Notes: generated by a model from the sequence alone, not told the origin. DNA of 64,000 bases from Bradyrhizobium sp. CSA207 (GCF_029051685.1 NZ_JAACFT010000008.1:1-64000); one strand, 5' to 3'. Shown: positions 48,494-57,322, numbered from the stretch's first letter. Numbers and translations are program-made.

Positions 48494-48604
48494 GGGAACC
48501 CACGGCCGAGCGCACGCACTGACAACTCATGCGCTCCCCCTCTCCCGCAACAACGCAGAGAGAAGGGGGGCGCCAGTTGATGCATCGGGCGATCACGCCC
48601 GCGC

Positions 48605-48979
48605 TCACATCCCTTCCGCCGGGCAGTTCACCATCCAGGGAATGCCGAACTTGTCGACGCACATGCCAAAGCCTTTGGCCCAGAACGTCTTGCCGAAGGG
48701 CATGGTGACCGTACCGCCGTCGGCGACGGTCAGCGAGATCGAAAAGCCCTGCGGCTTCTGAACATGCTCCGGCGGCGCGTCGGAGGCCATCAGCACGCTG
48801 CCGCCGGGCAGCGACATCCGTGCATGCATGATCGTCTTCTCGCGGCCGGGTGCGGCGGGCACGTCCGGCGGCGCGTCGGAGGCGCGCATCATCGCATCGA
48901 TCTTTCCGCCGAGAACCTTGGCGTAATAGTTGAACGCCGCTTCGCAGGTGTCCTGATAGAACAGATAGGGATTGAGCAT
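48605..48979 (-). CDS. VOC-family (PhnB/glyoxalase-like) protein, internally shortened
   Basis: A 124-residue vicinal-oxygen-chelate protein, MLNPYLFYQDTCEAAFNYYA to GIPWMVNCP. Relatives carry a helix of about 14-15 residues (AEAERIFAALAEG-like) between QVDD and GGTVTMP; here ISLTVADGGTVTMPF joins directly, so that segment is missing in frame. The protein may still fold, since such proteins dimerise with swapped elements, but it may be inactive. GGAGAG precedes the ATG. It follows the SRPBCC gene by 39 bp and is probably co-transcribed from the promoter at 49582. Confidence 0.82.
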   Translation of the reverse strand: MLNPYLFYQDTCEAAFNYYAKVLGGKIDAMMRASDAPPDVPAAPGREKTIMHARMSLPGGSVLMASDAPPEHVQKPQGFSISLTVADGGTVTMPFGKTFWAKGFGMCVDKFGIPWMVNCPAEGM

Positions 48980-49018
48980 CGTTTCTCTCCTTGTTTCACC
49001 TTCTGGCAGTGAGGCTCG

Positions 49019-49555
49019 CTACTTCTCGGTGAGCTTCTTCAGGCGGGCGAGGCCAGCCTCGAAGTCCTTGCCGATCATGCTGTCCATGTTGATGAAGACC
49101 TGCATGACCTTGGACATGAACGGGGCCGGACCGTACATCGCCCATGTGACCAGTGTTGCATCGCCTTGCGGCACAAAAGTGAACTCGGCGGTGTTGTGGC
49201 CTTCGAAGGGACGTTCGAAATCGAGCTTGATGCGAAGTTTCGACGGCGCATTCGCCTCGAGGATTTCCATGTGGCCGGCACCGACATTGTTGTTTCCGTC
49301 CCAGGCATAGGCGGCGCCATTGCCCTGCGCCGCGCCGCCGAACGTCCGCTTCATGGCGGGATCCCGGCCCTCATAGGGCGACCAACCGGTCCAGCGGTGG
49401 AAATCGGCGACCTGCGTATAGATCGCATCGGCCGGCGCCTTCACGGCGAGGCTGCGTTCGACACGGAAAGTGTCGGACTTGGTCAGCGCCAGCACGAGGA
49501 CGGCAGCTATACCGACCGCGAACACGACGGCGACGATGGCAACTGCTTTTAGCAT
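49019..49555 (-). CDS. SRPBCC-family protein with membrane anchor
   Basis: A 178-residue protein. The first 28 residues are hydrophobic (VAIVAVVFAVGIAAVLVLAL), an inner-membrane anchor or uncleaved signal. The START/Bet v 1-like SRPBCC domain follows: ERSLAVKAPADAIYTQVADF, WTGWSPYEGRDPAMKRTF and LVTWAMYGPAPF. The fold binds hydrophobic ligands; related polyketide cyclases use it. The ATG at 49555 follows GGGAG. Its promoter matches the ECF42 motif 27 bp upstream. Confidence 0.85.
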   Translation of the reverse strand: MLKAVAIVAVVFAVGIAAVLVLALTKSDTFRVERSLAVKAPADAIYTQVADFHRWTGWSPYEGRDPAMKRTFGGAAQGNGAAYAWDGNNNVGAGHMEILEANAPSKLRIKLDFERPFEGHNTAEFTFVPQGDATLVTWAMYGPAPFMSKVMQVFINMDSMIGKDFEAGLARLKKLTEK

Positions 49556-49581
49556 CAATGGCTCCCGGGATACAGGCTTAG

Positions 49582-49608
49582 GACGAAGTGGACGGGCTAG
49601 GGCCGACA
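49582..49608 (-). promoter_or_regulatory. ECF42-type promoter of the SRPBCC-VOC unit
   Basis: TGTCGG (49608-49603) and CGTC (49585-49582) on the minus strand, 17 nt apart; the -10 lies 27 nt before the start codon. Same motif as the other three. Confidence 0.7.
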
Positions 49609-49649
49609 ACACGGAACAGAACTTTTTTGGCATGCTGCCAACCTCGCGT

Positions 49650-49770
49650 CATGCCCGGGCATAGCCGTCCGAAGGACGGCGTCGCTTCCGCTCGCCTATG
49701 TCCCGGGCATCCACGTACTCGGAGAGCAAGACAGAACCTGGATGGCCGGGACAAGCCCGGCTATGACGAC
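49650..49770. repeat. Palindromic intergenic repeat cluster
   Basis: Two CCCGGG-rich units with hairpin GCCGTCC-GAA-GGACGGC (49664-49680) and related CCGGGAC/GCCCGGC sequence to 49770. This resembles the other intergenic palindromes of the window. It separates the sigma-factor gene from the SRPBCC gene. Confidence 0.5.
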
Positions 49771-49787
49771 GTTGATGTAGGCCCGCC

Positions 49788-51089
49788 CTATTTCGTCTTC
49801 GCGCCCTGCCTGGCGCCGCCGTTAACGTCCTTTGGCTGGCTGTCCCTGATCAGACGGTCAATATGCATGCGGATGTGGGCGGCCTCGGCCGAGGTGTTGG
49901 CAAGCGCGATGGCGCGGTCGAAGGCGATGCGAGCTTCGTCGTTGCGGCCGAGTTGCATCAGGAAGGCGCCGCGCACGCCGTAGAAATGGAAGTAGTTGGC
50001 AAGTTTCGGCGCCAGCGGCTCGATCACGTCCAGCGCGGCCTGCGGCCCCCGCACCTTGGAGACAGCCACCGCCCGGTTGAGCGTCACCACCGGCGAGGGT
50101 TGCACCAACTCCAGCGCGCCGTAGAGCAGATCGATCTGCGCCCAGTCGGTTTCTGCCGGCGTTGCCGCGCGCGCATGCAGCGCGGCGATTGCGGCCTGGA
50201 TCTGGTAGGGCCCGCTGCGGCGGTGGCGCATCGCCTTGTCGATCAACGCCAATCCTTCCGCGATCATGGTGCCGTTCCACAGCGAGCGGTCCTGGTCGTC
50301 CAGCAGAATCAGCGAGCCGTCGTCGGCAAAGCGCGCGTTGCTGCGCGCATGCTGCAACAGCAGCAGCGCCGTCAGCCCCATGATCTCCGGCTCGCTCTGG
50401 AACAGCCGCAGCAACAGCCGCGCCAGCCGGATCGCCTCTTCGCACAGCGGCTTGCGGATCTCCGCAGTATCGCCGCTCGCCGAATAGCCTTCGTTGAAGA
50501 TCAGGTAGATCATCGCCGCGACGCCGGCGAGCCGCTCGGAGCGCTCGAGCGGGCCGGGCGCCTCGAACGGCACGCCGGCCTCTGCGACTTTCGCCTTGGC
50601 GCGGGTGATGCGCTGCTCCATCGCCGCATCCGACACCAGGAAGGCGCGTGCGATCTGCTTCACCGTCAATCCCGATACGATGCGCAGCGCGAGTGCGATC
50701 TGCTGAGTCGCCGGCAGTTGCGGATGGCAGCAGATGAACATCAGCCGCAAAATATCATCGCGATAGTGCGAGCCGTCGAGCCGCTCGGCGAGCGCGCCTT
50801 CGGCATCGTCGAGATCGGAGATCGCCTGGTCGTCTTCCGGCAACGGCGCCTGCTTGCGCGCGCGGCGGACCTCGTCGATCGCGACGTTGCGGCCGACCAT
50901 GATAAGCCAGGCCGCGGGGTCGCGCGGCGGTCCATTCTGCGGCCAGGTCTTCAGCGCGCGCAGGCACGCGTTCTGGAAAGCCTCCTCCGCGGTATCGAGA
51001 TCGCGGAAGTAGCGGAGCAGCGCGCCGACGGCCTGGGGTCGCGCCGAGGTCAGCGCGGTCTCGATCCAGGCAGTATCGGCCTCGCTCAC
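49788..51089 (-). CDS. ECF42-type RNA polymerase sigma factor
   Basis: A 433-residue sigma factor. Residues 1-90 hold region 2 (ALLRYFRDLDTAEEAFQNACL, WLIMVGRNVAIDEVRRARK); about 115-175 hold region 4 with helix-turn-helix LTVKQIARAFLVSDAAMEQRI. A long C-terminal extension (about 185-433) includes FNEGYSASGD and TPR-like helices, as expected for ECF42 members. These have no anti-sigma factor; the C-terminal domain is thought to control activity. It overlaps the upstream DGPF gene by 4 nt. Its own promoter and three others carry the TGTCGG-N17-CGTC motif. Confidence 0.93.
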   Translation of the reverse strand: MSEADTAWIETALTSARPQAVGALLRYFRDLDTAEEAFQNACLRALKTWPQNGPPRDPAAWLIMVGRNVAIDEVRRARKQAPLPEDDQAISDLDDAEGALAERLDGSHYRDDILRLMFICCHPQLPATQQIALALRIVSGLTVKQIARAFLVSDAAMEQRITRAKAKVAEAGVPFEAPGPLERSERLAGVAAMIYLIFNEGYSASGDTAEIRKPLCEEAIRLARLLLRLFQSEPEIMGLTALLLLQHARSNARFADDGSLILLDDQDRSLWNGTMIAEGLALIDKAMRHRRSGPYQIQAAIAALHARAATPAETDWAQIDLLYGALELVQPSPVVTLNRAVAVSKVRGPQAALDVIEPLAPKLANYFHFYGVRGAFLMQLGRNDEARIAFDRAIALANTSAEAAHIRMHIDRLIRDSQPKDVNGGARQGAKTK

Positions 51090-51454
51090 GTCAGATTTCC
51101 TCCGGGCCTGAACACGCCGACGGGGCGCACTTCGTAGGCGCCGCCGGGATTAGCGGCACCAAGGTCGCGCGCGACGTCGAGCGCGTCGTCGAGATTCTTG
51201 CAGTCGACGATGTAGAAGCCGAGCAATTGCTCCTTGGTCTCGGCATAGGGACCGTCGAGCACCAGCGGCGGATCCTCCTTGCGCAGCGTCGCCGCCGCGG
51301 TGGTCGGCAACAACCGAGCCACCGGCCCGAGCCGGCCCTCCTTGGTGAGCTTGTCCTGCACCACGGCGAGCTTCTTCATCACGGCCTGGTCCTGGTCCTT
51401 GCTCCAGGAGCCGACGAAGTCCTCATCGTGATAGCAAAGAATGGCGTAGAGCAT
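51086..51454 (-). CDS. DGPF/YciI protein partnered with the ECF42 sigma factor
   Basis: A 122-residue YciI-family protein with the DGPF motif VLDGPYAETKEQLLGFYIVD near residues 65-84. Such genes are the hallmark neighbours of ECF42. The stop overlaps the sigma-factor start by 4 nt, so the pair is co-translated. AAGGAAAG lies upstream of the ATG at 51454, and an ECF42-type promoter lies 33 bp upstream. The role of DGPF proteins is unproven; they may be effectors or enzymes. Confidence 0.92.
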   Translation of the reverse strand: MLYAILCYHDEDFVGSWSKDQDQAVMKKLAVVQDKLTKEGRLGPVARLLPTTAAATLRKEDPPLVLDGPYAETKEQLLGFYIVDCKNLDDALDVARDLGAANPGGAYEVRPVGVFRPGGNLT

Positions 51455-51486
51455 GGGTCGTACTTTCCTTGAACTCTTGTTCTGAA

Positions 51487-51513
51487 GACGAACCAATATG
51501 CCTCGCCCCGACA
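51487..51513 (-). promoter_or_regulatory. ECF42-type promoter of the DGPF-sigma factor operon
   Basis: TGTCGG (51513-51508) and CGTC (51490-51487), 17 nt apart, 33 nt before the start codon. Because it drives the sigma-factor operon itself, autoregulation is implied. Published ECF42 -35 motifs are close to TGTCGA. Confidence 0.75.
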
Positions 51514-51596
51514 GGATTGCGGAAATAATTTGCAGGAAAAATCCGCCCGTTCATGCCAAGGAGGGCCTTTCAAAGCGGAACCGACGAGGCACATGA

Positions 51597-52562
51597 ATGA
51601 CCAAAGGCACACTGGCCGTCCTGATCAACAGCACGCAGCAGAATTGGCTGCCGGAGCGCTGGAAGGCCCGGTTCGACGCGGTCTGTGGCGGCCGCCGCGT
51701 GGTGCTGCTGCCCGATGCCGGGCTCGATCCCGCGGAAGTGCACTATGCCGCGGTATGGAAGCCGGTGCCGGGCGACCTTGGCGCCTTCTCCAATCTGCGT
51801 GCGATCTTCAATCTCGGCGCGGGCGTCGATGCTCTGATGGCGGACAAGAGCCTACCCGATGTGCCGCTGGTCCGCGTCGCCGTGCCGGACCTCACGGGCC
51901 GCATGACCGAATATGTCGTGCTGCACGTGCTGATGCACCATCGCCAGGAGCTTTACCTGCGGCAGTCGCAGCGTGAGAAGCGCTGGGAGCCGAAATATCA
52001 GGGGCCGGCGAGCGCCGTCACGGTTGGAATCATGGGGCTCGGCACGCTCGGCGCCGACGCGGCCGACGTGCTGCGGCGGCTTGGCTTCTGTGTCGCGGGC
52101 TGGAGCCGCAGTCCGCGTGCCATCGAGGGAGTCGCGTGCTTCCACGGCGCCGCGCAGATCGATGCGTTCCTGCGCGCAACCGACATCCTGGTCTGCCTGC
52201 TGCCGCTGACCCCGGACACACACGGCATCCTCAACCGCGACGTATTCGCAAAGCTCAGCCGCAAAAGCCCGCTCGGCGCGCCCGTCGTGATCAATGCCGG
52301 CCGCGGCGGCCTTCAGAACGAGACCGATATTCTCGCCTGCCTCGACGACGGCACGCTGGGTGCCGCCTCGCTCGACGTCTTCGTGCAGGAGCCGCTGCCC
52401 GCGGACAGCCGGCTCTGGACCCATCCCAAGGTGGTGCTGACGCCGCACAACGCCGCCGACACCGACGCGGAAGCAATCTCAGCCTATGTCGCCGAGCAGA
52501 TCGCGCGGTTCGAGGCCGGCGGCGCGCTGGAGAATGTGGTGGACCGCGCACGGGGGTATTAG
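51597..52562 (+). CDS. ghrA: Glyoxylate/hydroxypyruvate reductase (D-2-hydroxyacid dehydrogenase)
   Basis: A 321-residue NAD(P)H-dependent 2-hydroxyacid dehydrogenase of the GhrA type. The cofactor motif is [20 protein letters not shown] near residues 142-160. The catalytic signature is seen in [14 protein letters not shown], then [14 protein letters not shown], and His in [14 protein letters not shown]. It reduces glyoxylate or hydroxypyruvate to glycolate or glycerate. GAGG precedes the ATG. It diverges from the DGPF-sigma operon. Confidence 0.9.
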   Translation: MTKGTLAVLINSTQQNWLPERWKARFDAVCGGRRVVLLPDAGLDPAEVHYAAVWKPVPGDLGAFSNLRAIFNLGAGVDALMADKSLPDVPLVRVAVPDLTGRMTEYVVLHVLMHHRQELYLRQSQREKRWEPKYQGPASAVTVGIMGLGTLGADAADVLRRLGFCVAGWSRSPRAIEGVACFHGAAQIDAFLRATDILVCLLPLTPDTHGILNRDVFAKLSRKSPLGAPVVINAGRGGLQNETDILACLDDGTLGAASLDVFVQEPLPADSRLWTHPKVVLTPHNAADTDAEAISAYVAEQIARFEAGGALENVVDRARGY

Positions 52563-52605
52563 GCGCCCTGGATTTTGGAGAGCGCAGGCGCCTCACAGTC
52601 AGTGT

Positions 52606-52750
52606 CGTCCCGGCGAAGGCCGGGACCCATACCGCGGAATCTACCGGGTGTGGGCGGTACGAGTCCCGAACGACGGGTCTTCGCCAAATTGAATCCTGTG
52701 GTTATGGGTCCCGGCCCCCCGTGCGCAATTGCGCACTAGGCCGGGACGAC
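52606..52750. repeat. Palindromic repeats left of the chemoreceptor gene
   Basis: The 317-bp gap 52563-52879 holds a CGTCCCGGCGAAGGCCGGGACC palindrome (split: 52606 onward) and a 56-bp unit at 52695-52750 with the perfect 16-bp core GTGCGCAATTGCGCAC (52721-52736). The 56-bp unit recurs identically at 55001-55056, so the chemoreceptor gene lies between direct repeats. Confidence 0.8.
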
Positions 52751-52879
52751 ATTCTTCATTTGGCTCGAGCCGCCGTCCCAAATTGCCCGCACAACCACTG
52801 CTCCCCCCACTCCCGTTCACCCTCTCTTAGCGAGAAGTTGATAGACGTTCTTGACCAACGCGCAAAGAACGAGTCGGAC

Positions 52880-54847
52880 ATGCGGGCGACACTCGACCTC
52901 AGGATGCGGATCACGGTTGCGCTGGCGGTGACGGCGGCGGCGACGGCGCTCTTTGCCGTGCTCGGGGCGATGTGGATCATCGCCGGCATCATCGATCGCG
53001 CCGACCAGCGCGAGCTACGCAGCCATTACGACGCCCTGCAATCGCGCATCGCCGAGGAATCGCACCGCGCCGCCGCGATGAGCGCCGTGGCGGCGGCGAT
53101 GCCGGCGACGCAGGAGGCCATGGCAAAGCAGGACCGCGAGGCGCTGGTGCGGCTGTTCGGGCCCGTATTCGCGGCCATCAAGTCGGACTATGGCGTCGAT
53201 CAGTTCCAGTTCCACGTGCCGCCGGCGACGTCGTATCTGCGCGTGCACCAGCCCGCCAAATTCGGCGACGACCTTTCGGGCTTCCGCAAGACCGTACTTA
53301 TCGCCAACCAGGAGCGCAGGGTCGTGGTCGGCCTCGAAGGCGGGGTCGCCGGACTCGGGATTCGCGGCGTGGTGCCCATCGCGCAAAGCGGCAAGCATCT
53401 CGGCAGCGTCGAGTTCGGCCTGACCTTCGGCCAGCCGTTCCTCGACGACTTCAAGACCAACCGCCATGTCGACGTCGCTTTCCATCTTGTCGACGGCAGC
53501 GGCTTCAAGCTGTTCGGCGGCACGCTGAAGGGCAGGAGCTTCTTCGATGCGGCCGAGTACGGCCGCGCCACCGAGGGTGGCTTCACCGTGCGGCGGGCCA
53601 ACCTCGAGGGCACGCCGGTCGCCGCGCTACTCGGACCGATAAAGGACTTTTCCGGCAAGCCGCTCGGCGCGGTCGAGCTGGTGATGGACAATGGCGACTA
53701 CGAGGCCTCCGCCGACCGCGCCTGGCTGCTGGCGATCGGCATCGCCGCGCTCGGACTCGTGCTGGCAGCGATCGTCGGCTATCTCATTGCCCGGAGCATT
53801 TCGCGCCCGATCCTGTCCATCACCTCCGTGATGCGCGAGCTCGCGGACGGTCGGCTCGACGTCGCCATCCCCGCCAGCAAGGCGAATGACGAGGTCGGCG
53901 CGATGGTGAAGGCGGTTGCGGTATTCCGCGACAATGCGGTCAACTTCAACAAGCTCCAGGCCGACCAGGCCGACGCCAAGGCGCAGTCCGAAGCGGAGAA
54001 GCGGCGCGCCTTCGCCGCGCTCGCCGACAATTTCGAGGCCAGCATCCGCGACGTCGTCACCACGGTGTCCGCGGCCGCGGTCGAGATGGAGCACACGGCG
54101 CGCTCGATGTCGGCCATCGTCGAGCAGTCGCGGCAGCAGACGCGCACGGTGTCATCGGCCTCGGCGCTCGCCTCGGAGAACGTACAGACGGTCGCGGCCG
54201 CCGCCGAAGAATTGTCGTCGTCGATGACCGAGATCAGCCGGCGGCTGGCTCATGCGACCGAGGTGGTGGGCAAGGCCGCGAGCGACGGACGGCAGTCCAA
54301 TGCACGCGTGCAGAGCCTGGCCGAGGCGGCCCAGAAGATCGGCGACGTCGTCTCGTTCATCAGCGGCATCGCGGGGCAGACCAATTTGCTGGCGCTCAAC
54401 GCCACCATCGAGGCGGCGCGCGCGGGCGAGGCCGGCCGCGGCTTCGCCGTCGTCGCCTCCGAAGTGAAGGCGCTGGCAACCCAGACCGCGAAGGCAACCG
54501 AGGAGATCGGTGCGCAGGTCACGGCCGTGCAAGGCGAGACCAGTGGCGCCGTGGAAGGCATCCAGTCGATTTGCGCGACGATTCAGCAAGTCGACGAAAT
54601 ATCGGCCGCAATCGCTGCCGCCGTCGGCCAGCAGGGCACGGCAACCCAGGAGATCGCACAAAACGTCCAGCAGGCCGCGGCCCGCACCGGCGAAGTCTCG
54701 CAGAACATCGCCGGCGTCACCGACGGCATCGCCGCCACGGGCACGGCGGCGGAGGAAGTGCTGGGCTCGGCGGTCGAGCTGTCGAAACAGTCGCAACGGC
54801 TGCGCGATGAGGTGGACCGCTTCCTCGCACATATCCGCGCGGCGTAG
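52880..54847 (+). CDS. Methyl-accepting chemotaxis protein with periplasmic cache domain
   Basis: A 655-residue chemoreceptor. One helix near 10-32, a periplasmic ligand-binding region (about 35-280) of double-cache type ([38 protein letters not shown]), a second helix (about 285-310), a HAMP domain (about 310-365) and a cytoplasmic signalling domain. The hairpin tip reads [20 protein letters not shown]. Ligand unknown. The frame is open far upstream, but the ATG at 52880 gives the standard N-terminal helix. It is flanked by 56-bp direct repeats. Confidence 0.9.
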   Translation: MRATLDLRMRITVALAVTAAATALFAVLGAMWIIAGIIDRADQRELRSHYDALQSRIAEESHRAAAMSAVAAAMPATQEAMAKQDREALVRLFGPVFAAIKSDYGVDQFQFHVPPATSYLRVHQPAKFGDDLSGFRKTVLIANQERRVVVGLEGGVAGLGIRGVVPIAQSGKHLGSVEFGLTFGQPFLDDFKTNRHVDVAFHLVDGSGFKLFGGTLKGRSFFDAAEYGRATEGGFTVRRANLEGTPVAALLGPIKDFSGKPLGAVELVMDNGDYEASADRAWLLAIGIAALGLVLAAIVGYLIARSISRPILSITSVMRELADGRLDVAIPASKANDEVGAMVKAVAVFRDNAVNFNKLQADQADAKAQSEAEKRRAFAALADNFEASIRDVVTTVSAAAVEMEHTARSMSAIVEQSRQQTRTVSSASALASENVQTVAAAAEELSSSMTEISRRLAHATEVVGKAASDGRQSNARVQSLAEAAQKIGDVVSFISGIAGQTNLLALNATIEAARAGEAGRGFAVVASEVKALATQTAKATEEIGAQVTAVQGETSGAVEGIQSICATIQQVDEISAAIAAAVGQQGTATQEIAQNVQQAAARTGEVSQNIAGVTDGIAATGTAAEEVLGSAVELSKQSQRLRDEVDRFLAHIRAA

Positions 54848-54879
54848 CGGATGCGGGATATCTCACTACAAACTCGTTG

Positions 54880-55056
54880 TCGTCCCGGCCTAGTGCGCAA
54901 TTGCGCACGGGGGGCCGGGATCCATACCGCGTGATCCATCGATAAGGCGCGGTGCAAGTACCGGTTAAACACTTAACCGAGAGTCTTCGTCAAACTACTC
55001 CCTGTGGTTATGGGTCCCGGCCCCCCGTGCGCAATTGCGCACTAGGCCGGGACGAC
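54880..55056. repeat. Palindromic repeats right of the chemoreceptor gene
   Basis: An inverted copy with GTGCGCAATTGCGCAC at 54893-54908 is followed by a direct copy at 55001-55056 (core 55027-55042) that is identical over 56 bp to 52695-52750. The direct copy overlaps the 3' end of the TetR gene and supplies its last codons and stop. Confidence 0.85.
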
Positions 55057-55713
55057 GGCAGAGTTAGCTTTCGCCCCCACCATCACATCAATCGCACCCG
55101 TCACGATTGCCTCCAGCTCCTTGCGCGGCACGCGCGCACGCGAGCGGATGGCGATGGTGTGGACGGTGGCGGACGCGAGTTGCGCCAGCACGGTTGGATC
55201 GGCGGTCTCGGGCAATTCGCCCTTTTCCTTGGCGCGGCGGAAGCAATTGGCAAAGGCCTTATCGAGCTCGGACAGACCCTCCAGCACCATGGCGCGGATG
55301 TCGGGATCGCTGACCGCTTCGGATGCCGCGGTGACCACCGTGAAGCAGCCGCGCGGACCGGTCTCGCCTGAGAGATAGATGTTCAGCGCGCAGGCGAAGA
55401 TGCCCTCCAGACGCTGTCGCAGCGGCATCTCCTCGCGAAAGATCTCGGTCATCGAGGCGCGCGCGTCGTCGCGGTAGCGCTGGTAGCTCTTGATGTAGAG
55501 CTCGCGCTTGTCGCCGAAGGCGCCATAGAGGCTCGGCCGGTTCATCCCGGTGGCTTCACTGAGATCGTCGAGCGAGGTCGCGGCAAAACCCTGCGTGCGG
55601 AACAGGTCGAGTGCCTTGCCGAGCGCGACGTCAGGCTCGTACGCGCGCGGACGGCCGCGTCGCTTGGGTTGCTCGGATGCCGCCGCGGGCGGCCCCTTAT
55701 GTTTTTGTACCAT
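55042..55713 (-). CDS. TetR/AcrR family regulator (divergent from GST)
   Basis: A 223-residue regulator with helix-turn-helix LSEATGMNRPSLYGAFGDKRELY near residues 48-70 and a Gly/Arg-rich lead (KRRGRPRAYEPDVAL) typical of the AcrR/NemR group. The ligand domain carries a Cys at CFTVVTAASE near 121. The ATG at 55713 is chosen over one 16 codons upstream. Its C-terminus (SAVVPA-stop) is encoded inside the intergenic repeat. A 9-bp inverted arm pair spans the region shared with the divergent glutathione transferase gene, suggesting control of both. Confidence 0.88.
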   Translation of the reverse strand: MVQKHKGPPAAASEQPKRRGRPRAYEPDVALGKALDLFRTQGFAATSLDDLSEATGMNRPSLYGAFGDKRELYIKSYQRYRDDARASMTEIFREEMPLRQRLEGIFACALNIYLSGETGPRGCFTVVTAASEAVSDPDIRAMVLEGLSELDKAFANCFRRAKEKGELPETADPTVLAQLASATVHTIAIRSRARVPRKELEAIVTGAIDVMVGAKANSAVVPA

Positions 55714-55764
55714 TTCGCAAAATAATCCTTGACCATCGATATAATATGCAAGACAGTACAAAAA
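55702..55764. promoter_or_regulatory. Inverted arms around the TetR/GST divergent promoter
   Basis: TTTTTGTAC (55702-55710) and GTACAAAAA (55756-55764) are exact complements 45 nt apart. One copy touches the TetR start codon, the other lies 62 bp before the GST start. They could be paired operator half-sites, each bound by a TetR dimer. Confidence 0.4.
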
Positions 55765-55825
55765 TCAATCTGGCCAGGTTGAGTTCCGAAGAAACACCCA
55801 GGGAATTTGCCCAAGGAGGCTACAG

Positions 55826-56470
55826 ATGGATCTCTATTTCTCGCCGCTCGCCTGTTCGATGGCGACCCGCGTCGCGCTGTATGAAGCCGGCGCCGAGGCG
55901 AACTATCTCGAAATCGACCCGTCGACCAAGACAGTGCTGAACGACGGCTCCGACTTTCGCACCGTGAACCCGATTGGCCTGGTGCCGACGCTGCGCACCG
56001 ACGAGGGCGTGGTGCTGACCGAGAACGCCGCAATCCTGCAATATGTCGCGGACCTCTTTCCGCAGTCCGGCATCGGCACGCGACCCGGCATCGAGCGCAC
56101 GCGCCTGCATCAATGGCTCTGCTTCATCGGGACCGAGCTGCACAAGGGCCTGTTCGTGCCCGTGCTCGACCGCAAGGCGCCGCAGGAAGCAAAAGCCTAC
56201 GTGCTGGAGAAGAACCTGTCGCGGCTCGACTATCTCGACAACTACCTGAAAGACCGCGAATTCCTGCTCGATCATTTCAGCGTCGCCGACGCCTACCTCG
56301 TCACGGTGATCAACTGGACCATGGCGACGCCGCCGATCGAGCTCGCGAAATGGCCGAACGTGAAGGCCTACTATGAGCGTCTGCGGCAGCGGCCTTCGAT
56401 CGCGAAGGCGATCGCGGAGGAGTTCGAGCTGTACAAGGCCGAACAGGCGCGGAAGAAGGCGGCGGCGTAG
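55826..56470 (+). CDS. Glutathione S-transferase
   Basis: A 214-residue glutathione transferase. The N-terminal thioredoxin-like domain reads LYFSPLACSMATRVALYEAG and the GSH-binding LTENAAILQYVADLFP; the C-terminal helical domain runs from about 85. It conjugates glutathione to electrophiles or acts in redox repair. A strong AAGGAGG lies before the ATG. It is divergent from a TetR gene and probably induced when that repressor binds its ligand. Confidence 0.93.
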   Translation: MDLYFSPLACSMATRVALYEAGAEANYLEIDPSTKTVLNDGSDFRTVNPIGLVPTLRTDEGVVLTENAAILQYVADLFPQSGIGTRPGIERTRLHQWLCFIGTELHKGLFVPVLDRKAPQEAKAYVLEKNLSRLDYLDNYLKDREFLLDHFSVADAYLVTVINWTMATPPIELAKWPNVKAYYERLRQRPSIAKAIAEEFELYKAEQARKKAAA

Positions 56471-56483
56471 CGACATTCGAGAG

Positions 56484-56512
56484 ATCGTCCCGGCAACGGC
56501 GGCCGGGACGAT
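56484..56512. repeat. Palindrome between convergent GST and binding-protein genes
   Basis: Perfect 11-bp arms ATCGTCCCGGC / GCCGGGACGAT with a 7-nt loop. No T-run follows on either strand, so it is more likely another copy of the GTCCCGG/CCGGGAC repeat than a classical terminator, although it could act as one at this convergent junction. Confidence 0.6.
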
Positions 56513-56517
56513 GGCTG

Positions 56518-57285
56518 CTACCTCGGCGCTTGCAGTACGACCCCGTAGCGGCCGTATATCCGATCGATCGCGCCGTCGTTTCGCAATCGTTCGAGGGCTC
56601 CATCGATGGCTTCGCGGAACGCATCATCCGGACGGACCATGCCGACGGCAACGTTCCAGTTGAGATCGGTTACGCTCTCGTCACGATCCAGGATGCGGAG
56701 TGCCTTGTCCGGATGCGTCAGATTGAAATAGCTCGCCGCCGTGGGAGTAACCGCAGCGGCATCGATCTCATGGTTTAACAGGGCATCGAGGCTGTCGCTC
56801 TCGAAGCCGAAGGTCGATGTAGGCACGTGCCGTCGACTGATGATCATGGCCGCGACGGATCCGACCTGCACCCCAACCTTGGTATGCTCGTTGAGGCTCT
56901 GGAACGAGGCGAGCGTGCTGAATGGCGGCACGGCGAGTGCGACGCCCGTGCGATAATACGGTTTTGAGATCCTCAAGCGGGTTTCGCCTTGCGCCTCACG
57001 GTCGGCAATGACATCGAGAAGTATGTCACAGCCGGTGCTCCGCATCTGGTATTGGGTGATGATCCAGTCGAGCCGCAGCGAGACGCCGAGCTCGCGTGCC
57101 AGCGCCTGGCCCAATTCAACCTGAAAGCCGGGAGGATCGCCGGCCTTGCTCGCGAACGGAAGCGAATTGGGATGGGCGCATAACCCGAGTACGCTGGACG
57201 AACGGATCGCGTCCAGGGTTCGCGCCTGCACCGGCCCCCACAGTCCGATGACGGCACCAACCATAAGCGAGAGAATTGCCTTCAT
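56518..57285 (-). CDS. Periplasmic solute-binding protein of the PQQ-dehydrogenase set (MxaJ/XoxJ-like)
   Basis: A 255-residue exported protein with signal peptide ending near VQARTL (about 21). It has the type-3 periplasmic binding fold: VLGLCAHPNSLPFASKAGDPP, then DILLDVIADREAQGETRLRISKPYY. Family members beside PQQ dehydrogenases (MxaJ/XoxJ) are thought to help activate or couple the enzyme rather than serve an ABC transporter, and no transporter genes are near. GAGGA precedes the ATG. It is 38 bp after the cytochrome c gene. Confidence 0.8.
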   Translation of the reverse strand: MKAILSLMVGAVIGLWGPVQARTLDAIRSSSVLGLCAHPNSLPFASKAGDPPGFQVELGQALARELGVSLRLDWIITQYQMRSTGCDILLDVIADREAQGETRLRISKPYYRTGVALAVPPFSTLASFQSLNEHTKVGVQVGSVAAMIISRRHVPTSTFGFESDSLDALLNHEIDAAAVTPTAASYFNLTHPDKALRILDRDESVTDLNWNVAVGMVRPDDAFREAIDGALERLRNDGAIDRIYGRYGVVLQAPR

Positions 57286-57322
57286 TCCGCATCCTCGCAT
57301 CGGTGGACCAGGCCTCGGCGAT

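Noticed and set aside
49863..51137. Long plus-strand open frame opposite the ECF42 sigma factor gene
   Set aside because: Antisense of a coding gene; composition is Arg/Gln-rich with no domain.
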